Origin: Stentor coeruleus | Taxonomy: Eukaryota > Ciliophora > Heterotrichea > Heterotrichida > Stentoridae | NCBI GenBank assembly: GCA_001970955.1 | Contig: MPUH01000940.1 | Span: 1 to 28,809 of the forward strand | DNA length: 28,809 nucleotides | Direction: 5' to 3' | Shown: piece after piece, positions 19,681 through 28,625 of the stretch | Layout of the letters: each line of letters opens with the position of its first letter | Numbering within the stretch: the stretch's first letter is position 1 | Made by a program: the position numbers and the translations under genes | The notes under the pieces: model-generated | Told to the model about the DNA's origin: nothing | Databases searched by the model: none | The model's input: the letters and a program-made list of their open reading frames with translations, nothing else

Positions 19681-20127
19681 ATGGCATATAGATTGAACAC
19701 AGAACAGGTTATGGAATTCAAAGAAGTCTTTGATATGTATGCTAAACCCCCAGTAAATACTTTATCAATTGAAGAACTTGGGGAATTAATGGAAGCTGTA
19801 GGGAATAAAATGACTAGGACTCAGCTTAAAAATACAGTCAATAGCATTGGGGTTTTTAATGATGGACGCATAGACTTTCCAAGTTACTTAATTATCATGG
19901 AAGATGTTATGAAAGATCTTGACCCAAAAAACGAAATATTAAAAGCATATAAAGCTTTTTGTAGAGCTGATGGACTCATCAGCACAAGTGAACTAAGACA
20001 TATGCTTGTTACCTTACAAGATGAAATGAGTGAAGATGATATTGATTATATGATTATGGAAGCTGATAAAGATCATGATGGGTTAATAAGTTACCAAGAA
20101 TTTGAGAAAATGATTATGTCAAGCTAA
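19681..20127 (+). CDS. Calmodulin-like EF-hand protein with one intact calcium site
   Basis: A 148-residue protein with the length and four-EF-hand layout of calmodulin (LNTEQVMEFKEVFDMY at the start; EDVMKDLDPKNEILKAYKAF in the central region). Only the fourth loop, DKDHDGLISYQE at residues 129-140, has the full set of calcium ligands. Loop 1 (around DMYAKPPVNTLSIEEL), loop 2 (GVFNDGRIDFPS) and loop 3 (FCRADGLISTSE) lack the acidic residues at positions 1 and 3. It is therefore a divergent calmodulin/centrin/light-chain-type protein, likely to bind a target helix with little calcium dependence in its N-lobe. It starts 102 bp after the fusion gene; the stop is TAA. Confidence 0.85.
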   Translation: MAYRLNTEQVMEFKEVFDMYAKPPVNTLSIEELGELMEAVGNKMTRTQLKNTVNSIGVFNDGRIDFPSYLIIMEDVMKDLDPKNEILKAYKAFCRADGLISTSELRHMLVTLQDEMSEDDIDYMIMEADKDHDGLISYQEFEKMIMSS

Positions 20128-21028
20128 GCATTGGGTTTATAGGTAAAGATAGATATTAGATATAAGTTGGATTTTAAGACTTGAAAATATATAATTTATT
20201 TAGTATATGCGTATAAGATAAATTAATAGATAGGAAGATTTAAGGTTTAATAACAAAAGAAATATAATTGTATATATTTTTATGATAGGTTTTAATAGTT
20301 ATAGACAAAGTTTGATAAAAAATTGATGAGTTGAGAATCAAATTTTTTTTTTGTTTAGAAACACTGATAACTAGTAAATTTGCTATATATATTTATAGGA
20401 TTATTGGAAATCTAGAATTAAGTTAAGATTTAAAAGGAAAATGATAGGTTTAAAATTATATAAATTTATTAGTTTTGCATTGCAAAATGAATGTTATCAA
20501 GACAAGCATATAAAAAAAGATTTATTAAGTATTTGTTTGGCAATTTTTTAAAGAAATTAATTACAAATTAAAGCATTTAGTAATACCTAAAGATATTTTC
20601 TCATTTATTCTAATTGATTATCATTATCAGGCTTTAATTTCATCCAAAATCATAAACATAATAAATAAAACTCTCATAATTTATTTTTATCAAAAAACCT
20701 TTGCCAAGACTTCATATAAAACCCCTAGTCCAAAAAATACAACTTAAAATTCCTAATCCAGCTACACAAAAATTTCCTTTATCAAACTCACAAAAAAAAT
20801 CTTCATTTTCAAACCTAAAACCCAAACTAAAACACAAATGCCTAACAATAAATCTATTTCTAACAAAATAATCTATCATAAAAATATTATAAACACTAAC
20901 CCTAAACATCTTTCATATCCTACACCCAAATTCCCATAAGCTCAAACCCAAAAAAAATCATCATCCCTCTTGCAATCTCCTTTAATAAAACTTCAAAATC
21001 CCTACAAAAAACTCCTCCTCCTTTTCAC
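20128..21028. other. Intergenic region with a sharp strand-composition switch
   Basis: A 901-bp gap with no supported gene. From 20128 to about 20560 the plus strand has more G than C. From about 20580 to 21028 it is nearly free of G and rich in A and C. The switch probably separates the 3' flank of the calmodulin-like gene from the 5' flank of the kinase gene. The open frames within it look like chance products of the skew. Confidence 0.5.
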
Positions 21029-23278
21029 ATGCAAACATTCATTCCATTTATACGAAAATATACACGTATCATGACAAATAGACGGCAAAACAGTAAGCTT
21101 CTTTTCGAGTCCCCATCTGTCGCAAGTGGCGAAGAACCCGAACTCAAACGTTTCGATTTCGACTTTGAGCGGAAAATGGGAGACGGGGCTTTTGGTCAAG
21201 TCTGGCGAGTTCGTCACAAACGCACCTCTCAATTATATGCCCTCAAACAAGTCCCTAAAGAACGTGTAAGCAAAATGCTTCCACAATTCCGCAGAGAAGT
21301 GTTTATTATGTATGAAATAAACCATCCTCATATAGTCAAACTCTATAACCACTTTGAAGATGACAAATTTTTTTACTTGATTATGGAACTTGCTGAAGGC
21401 AACTTATTCCATAAACTATACAGAGAAAAACATTTTCTTGAAAGAGTTGCAGCTCAATATTTTAGAGAAGTCCTTTTAGCTGTAGAATATCTACATTCAC
21501 ATATCCCTGCAATTATACATAGGGATATAAAGCCTGAAAATATACTTTTAGATAAAGAAGGAAGGCTTAAACTTACAGACTTTGGATGGTCAAATTATTA
21601 TTCATCAGATACCCCAACACCAAGGTTTACTATGTGTGGAACATTAGAATATCTTCCTCCAGAAATGGTTCAAGAAGCTGGACATGATACTTCAGCTGAT
21701 ATTTGGTGTATGGGAATTTTACTTTATGAAATGCTTATTGGGTCGACACCTTTTAAATCTGCATTAAGGGATCAGATGCTGAATAATATTAGCATGGCTA
21801 AACCTAAGTTCCCATTGACTATGCCTCAACTTGCCAAAGATTTGATATTGAAAATGCTGGAGAAAGAACCTTCAAAACGCCCAACTGCGATTAAAATCAA
21901 AGAACATCAGTGGATGATGGAACATGTACCAATTAGACCAACAATAACACAAGAACTGTCACCTAAGATCATACCAGAACTTGGATCACCTAAAGGTTTA
22001 ACAGGCTATGTTGTAATAAGTAAAAACTCATCTGCTTCCAAAATTTTAAAGGATTCTAAAGGGTCGATTGAAAAAACAGAATACAAACCCTTACTAGAAA
22101 ACAAAGAGCTCAACGGTATAAATTCATCAAAAGATATACACGAAATCCCAACTGTCCTTAACCCTTGTAGACAAAGTATTAAAAACATGAAAAGCCAGCT
22201 TGAAGAAAAAAACAATGAAAATTCGAACTCCCGCAAACTCATACATGAAAAATCAGTCCAACTATCAGTTTATGATAACGAGTGCAAAAAACTCGAATCA
22301 AGAATCGAAGCAAAAAGAAAAGAACTTGCAACACTTGCTATAATTGAAAAAGACACTATAATGCAGATTTCTGATATAAACATCGATTTAGAAAAAGTTA
22401 TGAACATTTACAACAATAATAGCATTTTTGAGAATATAAATATAAAAACAATAGAACTTATGGAAAAAACTACTGAATGGAAAAGACAGAGTAATTATTT
22501 AGGGAAACTAAGAGAAGATGCTAAAAAGCTTATTCAAGATACTGTGGAAAAAGAAAAATGTTTTAATTCATTAAACCTACAGTTAAAACAGTTGAAAAAT
22601 GAAGCGAGTTCTAAAATGGCTGAAAAAATGTCAAAGATTTCTGATAAAAAAATCAACCAGGAAGTTCTGATTTTAAGAATTGGGAATAAGTCTAAAATTG
22701 GTCAAGAACTTGGAATGAAAGAAAAAAAAACAGCGGAAGATATAAAAAAAACAATAGGAACTATATTAAATATTTACAACAATAAACAAAAATTAGAAGA
22801 TATGATCCTACAGACACAAATAAAAATAATAGAAAAAGAGCGAGCATTAAGCGATTTGTCATACAATTTTGAAGATAGAAAAAGTCATATATTGCAACAA
22901 CATAGGAAAAACAAAGAGGAAATGGGCAAAAATCTCAAACTAAAAAGAGAAATCTTAGAACGGGAAGCGAAAAAACACTTAGCGGATTCTATAGAAAATT
23001 TGAAAAAAGAAATTAATAATTTTCGGAAATTCGGAATCGAATGCGCCATGAATCAAAACGAAATAACTAAACAGAACTTAAAAAAAAAAGTATCCCATAT
23101 ATAGGAGCTATTATCGAATTTAGAAAATATTAACTTAGGTATAAGATCACGACAGGAAATCAGAAAAGAAATAAAGCGTCTAAAAAAACAGAATAAAGAC
23201 GAAATTGAAGATTTAGAAATGCAAATTGGTATACTCAAATCCACAATATTATACAAGTCCCAATTCAGTTATCTCTAA
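21029..23278 (+). CDS. Aurora-type protein kinase with long coiled-coil tail (two exons)
   Basis: Exon 1 is 21029-23089 and exon 2 is 23105-23278, giving 744 residues after removal of a 15-nt intron. Residues ~44-297 are a Ser/Thr kinase: glycine loop GDGAFGQV at 51-58, Lys73, Glu90, HRDIKPEN at 164-171, DFGWSN at 184-189, and the activation loop FTMCGTLEYLPPE at 200-212, where Thr201 corresponds to the activating Thr of Aurora A. DFGWS and CGTLxYLPPE are marks of the Aurora family, which acts in mitosis, centrosomes/basal bodies and cilium disassembly. The ~450-residue C-terminal extension is mostly charged coiled coil (from about 375 on), whereas most Auroras end soon after the kinase domain. 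The start is uncertain: Met1 or Met15 (ATG at 21071) would both leave the kinase intact. The true end is TAA at 23276-23278, not the intronic TAG. Confidence 0.9.
23090..23104 (+). other. 15-nt intron in the kinase gene
   Basis: GTATCCCATATATAG, 15 nt with GT and AG ends and a phase-0 position. It contains the in-frame TAG that would otherwise end the protein. After its removal the frame runs on for 57 more codons of the same coiled-coil character (ELLSNLENINLGIRSRQ...). The length and ends fit the very short introns of heterotrich ciliates. Confidence 0.85.
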
Positions 23279-23379
23279 TAATAATTTATTGCTTGGGTTA
23301 AACATATAAGCTAAAATACATAAAATCTTAATCATAAAAGAAAAAATATTTACGACTAAGTAAATTTATTGATATAAAT

Positions 23380-23982
23380 ATGGATTATGAAGAATATCAA
23401 GCTAAGGTTATTCTAATTGGGGAATGTGGAGTTGGTAAATCAAGTCTTCTTGATGTATTTGTCATGAATAAATTCAATGTTAGTCAAGAAACAACAGTTG
23501 GGGGTTCATTTAAGTCAAAATACATCAAAGATGGTAAGAGAAATATAAAATTAAACATTTGGGACACTGCAGGTCAAGAAAGATATCAAAGTCTAACAAA
23601 AATGTATTGTAGAGGGGCTAATGCGGCAATACTTATTTATGATATAACAAGTCAAGAAAGTTTTGATTGTCTTAAAAAATGGCATCAGATTGTTTTGGAA
23701 AGCGGAAATGATGATATTACTTTTATTGTTGTGGGGAATAAAGAAGATTTAATTGAAAAAGAACAGGTGAAATTAGAAGATGCGGTATTGTTTGCGAATA
23801 AAATTGGAGGATATTTAAAGAAAACTTCGGCTAAAAATGATTTTGGTGTAACTGAGATGTTTACAAGTGTAGCGCTTAGGTTGTTCCCAAATATACCTGT
23901 TATTAGAGAAGGGTCTTTGAAACCTGAACAGATAACTTTATCTATGCCGAACCCGAAAAAAAAAAAAAAATGCTGTTCTTAG
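23380..23982 (+). CDS. Rab-family small GTPase (Rab5/21/22-like)
   Basis: A 200-residue GTPase with all G motifs: GECGVGKS at 14-21 (P-loop), Thr39 region (ETTVGGSF, switch I), WDTAGQER at 61-68, GNKEDL (NKxD), and TSAKN. The stretch WDTAGQERYQSLTKMYCRGA resembles the Rab5/Rab21/Rab22 group of early-endosome GTPases, although switch I differs from the usual EPTIGAAF. The C-terminus is KKKKKCCS, so a dicysteine prenylation site is present. The five lysines before it are encoded by an uninterrupted run of 15 A. The terminal TAG must be a true stop, since read-through would mask the prenylation tail. The ATG follows GATATAAAT. Confidence 0.92.
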   Translation: MDYEEYQAKVILIGECGVGKSSLLDVFVMNKFNVSQETTVGGSFKSKYIKDGKRNIKLNIWDTAGQERYQSLTKMYCRGANAAILIYDITSQESFDCLKKWHQIVLESGNDDITFIVVGNKEDLIEKEQVKLEDAVLFANKIGGYLKKTSAKNDFGVTEMFTSVALRLFPNIPVIREGSLKPEQITLSMPNPKKKKKCCS

Positions 23983-24202
23983 ATTAGAATTTTTATATAA
24001 ATAATGATTTTAAGGCTTATGATAGTTTTTTTTTATGGATAAGCTGTAGGAGAAGTAAAAATATGATAGATTAAGAAGGGGTTTTGTATTTTAGGAAAAA
24101 TTATTTATTCGACATATTATTTTATATGTGTTTTATTATTTTATATATTGGAATGTTGATTATTACAAAGTTAGTTTTATACAAATGCAATATACATTTT
24201 AG

Positions 24203-24436
24203 CTTTGGTCTTGTTATTTTATCACACAACCTATTTTATTTTTAAAGAAATATTATATCATCTAGTTGCTCTTATATTACAACAGCATTCCTTTTGAATA
24301 TAATTTATAACTCAAACATGACTTTAAGTATAAGACTGATTTTCCAACGTATATCATTTTACGGGATGAAGAATTTAAAAAAGCATTTAGAGAAAAACAC
24401 GGTAAAAAAAAAATAATAACATCAATAGAGGAATAA
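24203..24436 (+). pseudogene. Possible decayed coding fragment
   Basis: In one frame this segment reads as protein apart from TAG at 24263-24265 and TAA at 24308-24310. It ends in a well-formed stretch (HDFKYKTDFPTYIILRDEEF, then KKAFREKHGKKKII) before TAA at 24434-24436. The family is not recognised. It may be the remnant of a small gene lost between the Rab and Derlin-like genes, or chance. It has no convincing start codon. Confidence 0.25.
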
Positions 24437-24474
24437 AAAATTTCATTACAAAAATATACTATAAATAATAAAAC

Positions 24475-24510
24475 TAGCAAAGGCTTGACAATAACCAAGC
24501 GATAATTTCC
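24475..24510 (-). repeat. Dispersed short repeat, copy B (inverted)
   Basis: On the minus strand this begins GGAAATTATCGCTTGGTTAT and matches 9243-9277 with about five substitutions and one 1-bp gap. Within copy B, GCTTG and CAAGC form a 5-bp stem around an 8-nt loop. In copy A this stem has one mismatch. The function is unknown. Confidence 0.4.
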
Positions 24511-24726
24511 ACTATTACAAACATCAAACATAAATATCAATTCTTAAAATTCAAGACATTTAACTTAAAATAAACATAAAATCTTAAACTTCACCTTTTC
24601 CTATATAAAAATTCAAGAAATATTAAATCCTAAAACATACAACAATTTATAAAAACTTCCCTAAAATCATCTAATCTCCCAATTTTAATAATCCTATTAA
24701 TTATCCTAATATCAACTCCTATAAAT

Positions 24727-25632
24727 ATGTTCTTCACAAATCCAAATCAAGATATTGGAGGTCGTATTCTCTCCTGGTGGCATGAATTACCTTTCTATTC
24801 AACATGCATAATTATTACCAGCCTAATCCTAAGCATCTTATTCTACTTCCCAGTATTTCCATCAAGTTTTTTAATACTAAACCCAATGATTATTTTCTCA
24901 TACTACAACTATTGGAGCTTACTAACCTTTCCTTATCAGCATCTTGGCCTTTTAAACTACCTTTTTGCTTTATTTTCCTTTGCTCAAACAGCCCCAAGAA
25001 ATGAAAGAGTCATGGGAACTTCAAGATACTTTATCTATTTTACCTTAAACAATCTGATTCTTGGGATAATTTTTATATTTATTGGTTTAGCATTTCTTGA
25101 GATTAACGTCCCAGCTTTACAAAGCATATACTTTAATTCATGTGCTGGACTTTGGCCTTATATTATGATAGAAATTGTCATTAGATGTAATAAAGAACCT
25201 GAAAGTCAAGTTCAGTTTATGTGTTTTCCATGTATGATTAAAGCGAAATATTATCCTTGGTTTTTTTTTCTGCTTTTTTCTTTGTTGTTTATGATTATGT
25301 GGGATTTACTTGTTGGTATTTCGATTGGATATTTACGTAAGAGATAATTAGATTTGTATGGAGTTTTGAAGTTTACTGAAATTTCAAATGGTTTAGCTGA
25401 AAAAATTGAAAAGTTTATGTTTTTCTGTGTTAGAGGATTACCGAGTTTTATTAAGGTTGAGAGGGCTGGAAGTGAAGAACCTAGACTTGAAATGCCGGAT
25501 ATTCCTCAACAACCGAACCCTAGGAATGAAAGACCTGTTGAACCTTTTTCAGGACAAGGATATAGGCTTGGAGGAGATATTCCCCCACAAAGCAGACAGT
25601 ATGAAAAATTTGAAAATCCGGACAATCTTTAG
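24727..25632 (+). CDS. Derlin-like rhomboid pseudoprotease with SHP box (two exons)
   Basis: Exon 1 is 24727-25336 and exon 2 is 25352-25632, giving 296 residues after removal of a 15-nt intron. The protein has about six hydrophobic segments and follows the Derlin layout: an N-terminal helix before TM1 (GGRILSWWHELP), NYWSLLTFPYQH near the WR-motif position, KYYPWFFFLLFSLLF, and a last TM with GxxxG (DLLVGISIGYLHLYGVL). The His-Leu-Tyr part of this motif exists only after splicing. The rhomboid Ser position (CAGLWP) has Ala where an active protease has Ser, so it is probably a pseudoprotease. The cytosolic tail holds PFSGQGYRLGG, a good match to the SHP box by which Derlins bind p97/Cdc48. 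The likely role is extraction of misfolded proteins from the ER membrane (ERAD). A UBAC2-like relative is the main alternative. Confidence 0.8.
25337..25351 (+). other. 15-nt intron in the Derlin-like gene
   Basis: GTAAGAGATAATTAG, 15 nt with GT and AG ends, phase 1. Without splicing the protein ends at TAA inside it, right after GYL. With splicing the split codon C|AT gives His and the conserved GYLHLYG motif is formed. This is the best evidence in the window for 15-nt introns. Confidence 0.92.
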
Positions 25633-26558
25633 TTAGTGTGAAAGTTAGATATAGAATAATTATGTTGAAAAAATACTTATGTTTGTGAAGTTGTGTTAAA
25701 TTTTTTGTGGTTTTTGAAGAGGAAATTTTGGGTGTTGCTTGTAATAAAAATTTTATTTCTCTGTTGATTTTTATTATTTTTTGTTTTTCATGGTTTTCAT
25801 GTTTTTCCAGTTTCTTCATCCCATAAAGATATCCGCTAATGAAAAAGTTTTGGTTATTTTCATTATCATTCGAGAAAATCATAAAAACAAAAAACATAAT
25901 ATATTTAAAGGTATTAAAACAATTGCTAAATTTTTAAAAATAAAATTATATTCTCAAGAAAAGTCATGTAAAAAACTAGCGTTTCACTATTCTTTTCCAG
26001 GCTATATCTACAAATACAACATGAGTATTTTTTTAAGTTTATAAGTCGATTAGATATAAAATTTTGTATAAAAAAATTCAGATTTTGTTTTGTTTTTCTT
26101 TGCGTATGTAAAATCTATATAAAACTAATTTCTTTAACAGATGTGTATATTGTGAATTAGACTTAAGATTATGTTTATAATAATGATATCTATATACGAA
26201 AATTAATGAAAAAAATCGAACTAGGAATATTTAAAAACTTAATATGATTAGTTTTAATACTTAATGTATTTTCTATTAGATTAAAGCAAAATATTTATAA
26301 AATCTTGAAAATTTATCAACGCAAAAACACTTTAAATATTATAGAAATACACACAGATTTCTTTTACATAAGTGTCATATTCTAAAGTTTCAATTAAAAT
26401 TTGAAATTATTTTTCAAAAATATCTCCTCTTGGGAAATATTAATATTTCTAGTCTTATGAACTTTGAAAAGGAGAATATTGTGTTTCATCTGCTTTGGAA
26501 ATAACCCATACAACCTCATAATTTCACTATATATTAGATTTATAATAATTAAATTAAT
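25633..26558. other. Intergenic region
   Basis: A 926-bp AT-rich gap with no gene I can support. The first ~150 bp are G/T-rich, as in other 3' flanks here. The open frames present on both strands around 25520-26044 have no family features. A perfect 14-bp palindrome (AAATATTAATATTT) lies at about 26435-26448. Confidence 0.45.
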
Positions 26559-27041
26559 ATGAGCCATATCGCTAAAAGAAACACCCGAAACATCGCCGAG
26601 CAACTCTTCGAAGAAATGGACATCGATAAAAAAGGGTCGCTAAACCTAGAAAATATGCGCAAACTTTACGAAGGAATACAAAACGAGTATAAAGAAATCG
26701 TCCGAGATAAGCTTCGCAAGTTCGTTATTGACAACCAAAAATTTTCAATCACTAAAGAAGAATTCATTCATCTCTTTCCTCGAAATCCAACTCCATGTGT
26801 TCATATAAATCTAAGCCATATAAAAGAACCTCAGAGAATTAAAGAACTAAGTCCTTCTGAGCTGAGAAATGTTATAAGCAAAAGATTGGAAAGTAAGGCA
26901 ATTAGTAGTTATAAGCCTAAATTTATCAAAAAAAGCAGATCTTCATCTAGACCACTTATCAGAGTTGATAATCAAGATAAAGTAGTAAGAAACAAAGACC
27001 TCTTTTTTGTCCGGAAAGCATATTTTAGCTCGTTATCTTAA
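26559..27041 (+). CDS. Small EF-hand-like protein
   Basis: A 160-residue protein with one EF-hand-like loop near its N-terminus (MDIDKKGSLNLENM, residues 20-33). It keeps Asp21, Asp23 and Gly26, but position 12 is Asn rather than Glu or Asp, so calcium binding is doubtful. A second helix-loop-helix around residues 50-75 (FVIDNQKFSITKEEFIHLF) resembles a degenerate partner hand. The C-terminal half is basic and Ser-rich (KKSRSSSRPL) and may be disordered. The ATG follows TTAAT and the stop is TAA. No paralogue or partner can be named. Confidence 0.65.
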   Translation: MSHIAKRNTRNIAEQLFEEMDIDKKGSLNLENMRKLYEGIQNEYKEIVRDKLRKFVIDNQKFSITKEEFIHLFPRNPTPCVHINLSHIKEPQRIKELSPSELRNVISKRLESKAISSYKPKFIKKSRSSSRPLIRVDNQDKVVRNKDLFFVRKAYFSSLS

Positions 27042-27776
27042 TAGTTGTGGTATTTAAAGATAATATTCGAATTAAAATTATTTTTTGAGGAAAGTTTAGG
27101 TTTGAGATTATTAAGATATAGGATTATCTTTTTTTTTTAGGGTTTAATAGTTTTTTTGAGTTTGATTGTATTGGATTTTTGAGGAGATTTTGGAGAAGAG
27201 ATAATAAATTTTTCACTTTTGATTTTATGATGATTTAATATGTGGATGATGATATAAGGATAAGAGAATAATATGGTATAATTAAGGTGTNATACTTCCT
27301 TTTGTTCTGAAGTCGAAGCTTATATTAGTATGTGGGTTTATGATTCCATGCAGGCTTCCTCTGGTCAGAGATAGGATCAGGCTCAAAGGTGTTGATAATT
27401 TAGAGAAGGAATTTTTTTTAGGGTAAGAATTTTTTGGGTAATTTTTAGAATGTTATTTTCGAATGATTGAATTATTATTGTTGGCTTTGAATTTAAATAT
27501 TTGAATCTTATGATTAGAGGAGTTACAAAGAAAGTTTGGATATGCAGGTTAGGATAAGTGATAGCTCAGGTGATTTTTATAGATATAGTACTTTCAGATA
27601 AAATGCTTTCTTGATATCATTAATCCAAGTCTCTTCTTTAGAAATGATAACTTTCTCCATCTCTGTTAAAAAAAAAGACAAAAAAATTTAAAACTATTTT
27701 TCTCCAGACTTCAAAAAGATATTCGAGAAGTATTAGTCAAGTAAGAGTCTAATGGGCCTATAACATCAGGAAAAAA
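27042..27776. other. Intergenic region with one ambiguous base and a change in composition
   Basis: From 27042 to 27290 the plus strand is strongly G/T-rich, the usual 3'-flank signature. Position 27291 is N, and the following ~110 bp are less AT-rich, with a minus-strand frame that looks faintly coding (about 27293-27395, SDQRKPAWNHKPTY). The N may mark a joining point or a collapsed repeat in the assembly. Beyond this I see nothing until the integrase relic. Confidence 0.45.
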
Positions 27777-28625
27777 TACACTTTAAAAACCTCGAATTCA
27801 AATTCTCTTTCTACTGGTACCTTGCATTATTATTACATACCAGATATGGAGTATAAACAAATACCATTTTCTGAAAAAATTGCAAAATATGTTCACAGAC
27901 TTGATGGCAATCATCTACCTTATTCTGAAATTATTGACCAAATTAAAAAAATGGGTTATTTCTGGGATTTCAAAATCAAGAGTGCTAAAGAAATCATAGA
28001 AAAATGCATATTCTGTATAAGCAAAAGGATTTTAGCACTTCCTTTTCTAGCCTACTCTCCAGGCTATATCGAAACTAAAAATTAGAAATTGTGCAAACAG
28101 ATTGGTAATGACAAAATACAGATCTGTTCTAAAGAATTAATTATTATAATGACGGTAAAAGATCATTTCAGCAGATATGCAGCTGCAAGAATCCTTGAAA
28201 ACAAAAAGTCTGAATCGACTGCAACTTTCATAGAAGAAATAATTGATTAATAGGGAAAATCAAAAGCAATTCAGACTGACAATGGTAAAGAATTTCAAGG
28301 GGCATTTAAAAAACTTCTCTTACACTTTAAAGATTAATCATACTCATGGAAGAATATATCATCCTGAATCTTAGGGTTCTGTAGAAAGCTTCAACAAATA
28401 CTTTAACAATCAGCTCCATGAAATAAATCTTAAAAATCCTCATAATCAAAGCTTTACCCTTCAAATTGCAATAAATGAGATAATTACTCATTTCAATATC
28501 CGAAGAAATCTCAGGACAAAAAAATGACTTCATTTACCCTTTTTCAAAACACTGACAAAGAAGTTATAAAAAAAGTCTTAAAACGAATGCAGAAAAAAAG
28601 AGAAGAATCAGTTAAAGCTATATCA
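27777..28625 (+). pseudogene. Decayed DDE integrase (rve family) of a retroelement or large DNA transposon
   Basis: The remains of an integrase are seen in order. An H2C2 zinc module comes first (HRLDGNHLPYSEI ... CIFC, encoded at about 27890-28012), then the catalytic core: VKDHFSRYAAARILENKK with the first Asp, AIQTDNGKEFQGAF with the second Asp, and IYHPES-stop-GSVESFNKYF with the Glu. A C-terminal segment (NTDKEVIKKVLKRMQKKREE) follows in another frame. Stops are TAG 28083-28085, TAA-TAG 28248-28253, and a TAG inside HPES-x-GSVE, where the family has Gln. There is at least one frameshift near 28320 and another near 28520. The type fits Ty3/gypsy, Polinton/Maverick or Ginger-like elements. 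No reverse transcriptase, polymerase or terminal repeat is visible here; the element may continue beyond the right edge. Confidence 0.85.

Larger units (their letters stand above)
23983..24726. other. Intergenic region with a decayed open frame and a repeat copy
   Basis: A 744-bp gap. The first ~150 bp are G/T-rich (3' flank of the Rab gene) and the last ~190 bp are A/C-rich (5' flank of the Derlin-like gene). Between them lie an open stretch with internal stops (24203-24436) and the inverted copy of a dispersed repeat (24475-24510), both listed separately. Confidence 0.5.

Noticed and set aside
20712..20909. A minus-strand frame upstream of the kinase gene
   Set aside because: It is a by-product of the G-poor 5' flank, where stop codons are rare on the minus strand.
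23102..23104. TAG as a recoded glutamine codon in the kinase
   Set aside because: A perfect 15-nt GT-AG intron explains it, and TAG is a true stop in other genes here, for example after the Rab CCS tail.
25520..26044. Two overlapping open frames downstream of the Derlin-like gene
   Set aside because: They are low-complexity, F/K/I-rich, overlap on opposite strands and show no family motif; chance frames in AT-rich DNA are likely.
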